From: Dichomitus squalens LYAD-421 SS1
Lineage: Eukaryota; Basidiomycota; Agaricomycetes; Polyporales; Polyporaceae
Assembly (NCBI RefSeq): GCF_000275845.1
Contig: NW_006766907.1
Span: forward strand, 435,588-457,275
DNA: 21,688 nt
Direction of reading: 5' to 3'
Shown: positions 19,406 through 21,688 of the stretch, piece after piece
Position numbering within the stretch: the first letter of the stretch is position 1
Layout of the letters: every line of letters begins with the position of its first letter
Made by a program: the position numbers and the translations under genes
The notes under the pieces: model-generated
What the model was told of the DNA's origin: nothing
Databases searched by the model: none
The model's input: only the letters and a program-made list of their open reading frames with translations

Positions 19406-20362
19406 TTGTGTGTCAAAGGTCCAGCGTCGCTTCCGTGTTGACTTTGCAGGATAGGGCAATTGCCCTTGCATCGGCCAGATTCATCGTTGACAACGTTGAC
19501 AGTGTATCCCAGCTGGACAGACATCTATTCTAGTTAGGGGTAGTGCCCAGAGTAGAATAGCGTACTAGTACTACATTCGTATCATTAAGCGCATATCTAA
19601 ATAGCAAATTTATCTGCCATCGCAATTGGAGTGAAAAGCGGCCGGTGCGAATCTCGACAGGCGTTGGGTAGCATGTGGCGTATCTATGGCCGGCGGGCCG
19701 AACCGTATCTAATCCAGTGCTGCCTGACTATGGTCCCGATGGCCTTGCTCTGTGTGAACTGCCCCCGTGAACAGCCTTGTGAGCCAGCATTGGCTCCTAC
19801 TCGAACTAGATACCCCCTCCAACCTAATCCAGACTTGGCTCAGAACGCACAAGCACACCGTGGATCAGCTAGGACCATACAATCTTTTCGCATCGAATCT
19901 AGCCCAGCTCCGAGACCCCGCAAACGCAGTGAATACCGACGTGATATAAGGGTCTTCGAACGGTCCCTTGCGAAAGGCGCGTCTCGGCTATGAAGCTATA
20001 CGGAACGTGTTGGCCCAGTTATGAAGATGGCTGTAGGCAGAAGAGAAGCGCGCCAATGGCGCATGGGGCACATGGGTGTTTGGGTATAACAAACACGTGG
20101 GTTTTATTACTATGAAACGAGAACGTAGGTCTCGTGGGGGTACACTACCTGGTGTCACTAGAATCATGAGACACCGGAGTACAACTAGGTATATGTAGAA
20201 CGTCGCCGCGTGATTATACTCGTACAGTATATGTGTAGGATCAAACCGAAGCCAAGACACAAGAATCAAAAGGAGCCGACAAGATGTGGTATATATGTAT
20301 ATATGTATATGCTTATTCGCCAGTATCGTCAATCTATGCTGGAAGGGGTAAATCTGTACCGG
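19406..20362. other. Gene-poor stretch before the repeat region
   Basis: No gene is recognised. A short TATATATG/TATATATGTATATG tract lies at about 20289-20311. Base composition becomes repeat-like toward the right edge. Confidence 0.4.
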
Positions 20363-20428
20363 GCGAGTCCAGGCGTAAGCGGGAGCGCAGATCCGAGGGT
20401 ATAGGGGCACATGTGCGGGGTATGAGGA

Positions 20429-20585
20429 AGTGAATCCTGGGTCAAAGGAACGAATCCTGGGTTAACGGAAATGAATCCTGCGTAAAGAAATGAATCCTGC
20501 TTAAAGGAAATGAATCCTGCGTAAAGGAAGTGAATCCTGGATGAAGGAAGTGAATCCTGGGTAAAGGAAGCGAATCCTGGGTATG
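20429..20585. repeat. 20-bp minisatellite (GAATCCTG core), eight units
   Basis: The core GAATCCTG occurs at 20432, 20452, 20473, 20492, 20512, 20532, 20552 and 20572, with spacers such as GGTAAAGGAAGT. The period is 19-21 bp. Single relatives sit in the other M1 modules (20707, 21110, 21239), so the array arose by local multiplication of one M1 end. Confidence 0.92.
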
Positions 20586-21547
20586 AGGAGATGTATCCAT
20601 GGCGGTATATGGGAATGCGGCCGAATAGACATATGCGAGCGAGTCCAAGCAGAAACGTGGTCGCAGATCCGGGGGTATAGGGATACGAGTGCGGAGTATA
20701 GGAATTGAATCCTGGGAGGAAACGTATCCGTGGGGTATGTGGGATGCGGCCGATAGACGAACGTAGACCCCGAACCGGATGTATGGCTTTTTTCGTTATA
20801 GTAGAAAGCGAGGAAAGTCATTGGCAGACCGTCACGGACGCGAACCTGGGAACTGGGGGGGACGACTCAGGAAAGAAACTCAGAGCCGGAGACAGGGAAA
20901 AGGCAGGACCAAGAGGCGATGTGAAGCCAGTGATGCATCCAGACAGACAAGCGGAGGTGTCGGGGTAAGCACGTCGATGAGGGGTAGGCCTCCATGATCA
21001 AGGAGAGTAGTCGTCGTCGACTGACGGCTACCGTCCTCGATTAACGATGGGGACCGAGGCGGCAACGCAGATTCGAGGGTATAGAGATGCAAGTCCGGGT
21101 TGATGATGGGAATCCTGGGTACGAGGAAGTGTATCCGTGGGGCATATGGGATCGAGGCCGAGATTGCGAGCGAGTCCAAGCGGAAATGGGGACGCAGATC
21201 CAAGGATATAGGGAATACGAGTCCGGAATATAGGAGTTGAATCCTATGTGCAGGTGTTGACTCCTGGGAGGAAACGTATCTGTGGGGTATGTGGAAACGA
21301 GGCCGATAGAAGAGCGCAGACACTGAACCGTATGTGTGGCTTTGTTTGTTATAGATGGAAGGCGAGGGAAGCTGCTGGCAGACGCGAACCTGGAAACTGG
21401 GGGAGACGAGGGAGACGACGCAAGGAGAATCAGGGACTGAGACAGGGAAAGGTGAGACAGGGAAAGGCAAGACCAGGAAGTGATGTGCAGCCAGCAAAGC
21501 ATCCAGACAGAGAGTAAGCGCGTCGATGAGGGGTGAGGCCTCGATGG

Positions 21548-21590
21548 CCGAGGAGAGTAGTCGGTGTTGACGGTCGACTACCATCCTCGG
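21548..21590. repeat. Imperfect hairpin in the second M3 module
   Basis: CCGAGGAGAGTAGTCG and CGACTACCATCCTCGG pair over 16 positions with about three mismatches and an 11-base loop. The first M3 module has a weaker version around 20999-21040. Confidence 0.5.
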
Positions 21591-21688
21591 CTAGGGATGT
21601 TGACCGAGCACCCTAGTAGGGGCCACCGACCGACACCAGCCGTCCCTGGCGCCGAGACTTGACTGGCGTAGGAGGCACCACCCGAGCC

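Larger units (their letters stand above)
20363..21688. repeat. Composite tandem repeat array, cut by the window end
   Basis: Three modules recur. M1 (starts GCGAGTCCA, contains CGCAGATCC and GGTATAGGG) lies near 20363, 20637, 21064 (partial) and 21166. M2 (GTATCCGTGGGGTATGTGGGA-like) lies near 20586, 20716, 21121 and 21268. M3 (about 300 bp, ending GACCGAG) covers 20760-21058 and 21311-21608. The order M1-M2-M1-M2-M3 therefore occurs twice in direct orientation. Copies of M3 are offset by about 550 bp and differ by many substitutions and small indels. Minus-strand frames of up to 234 codons run through it but simply mirror the repeat. It could be subtelomeric or other satellite-like DNA; no telomeric TTAGGG repeat is present. 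Confidence 0.8.

Noticed and set aside
20880..21584. A 234-codon minus-strand frame
   Set aside because: It lies entirely in the composite repeat and its peptide repeats along with the DNA modules, so it is most likely non-coding.
1..21688. tRNA, rRNA or CRISPR features
   Set aside because: Several GGTTCGA-like strings were checked by eye, but none had a matching A box or acceptor stem; no evenly spaced palindromic repeats with unique spacers were seen. A tRNAscan or Rfam run would settle this.

Overview
The window looks like nuclear DNA of a filamentous basidiomycete, probably an Agaricomycete. The evidence is protein genes cut by 50-61 nt GT-AG introns with CTAAT/CTGAC-like branch sites, basidiomycete-style F-box proteins, cytochrome P450 relics, and a long aromatic-amino-acid-decarboxylase-type enzyme. 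No rRNA, tRNA, CRISPR array or prokaryotic operon structure was seen. No genus can be named from the sequence alone.

Layout. 1-1480 has no gene. It holds a cluster of short inverted motifs (353-462) and a 711-bp non-autonomous DNA transposon with perfect inverted ends and a TA target duplication (702-1412). 1481-3739 (minus) encodes an F-box-like segment followed by a WD40 propeller, probably one spliced gene. 4280-4730 (minus) is the last part of a cytochrome P450, including the haem loop. It is joined in frame to an unrelated, frameshifted, unrecognised gene (about 4731-5645, minus). 6830-10329 (plus) is the best gene of the window: a nine-exon PLP-dependent decarboxylase of 1020 residues, with a 5-nt microexon and a C-terminal extension of about 300 residues. 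10486-11510 holds weak minus-strand candidates. 11796-13202 (minus) is an intronless conserved-looking 468-residue protein. 13690-14135 (minus) is a second, heavily frameshifted P450 relic that has lost its haem cysteine. 14984-17119 (plus) is a 711-residue F-box protein with its own TATA box. 18335-18787 is a second TA-flanked MITE, carrying repeated AACCCATA motifs. 19087-19405 may be a tiny three-exon gene. From 20363 to the right edge the DNA is a composite tandem repeat containing a 20-bp minisatellite.

The genes do not form an obvious pathway. The decarboxylase appears intact and should make an aromatic amine or a related product. The two P450 pieces that bracket it, about 2 kb before its start and 3.4 kb after its end, are broken. 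They may be remnants of a former metabolic neighbourhood or independent debris. The two F-box genes would be expected to act as substrate receptors of SCF ubiquitin ligases. Overall the region reads as an accessory, rearranged and transposon-rich segment around one or two solid genes.
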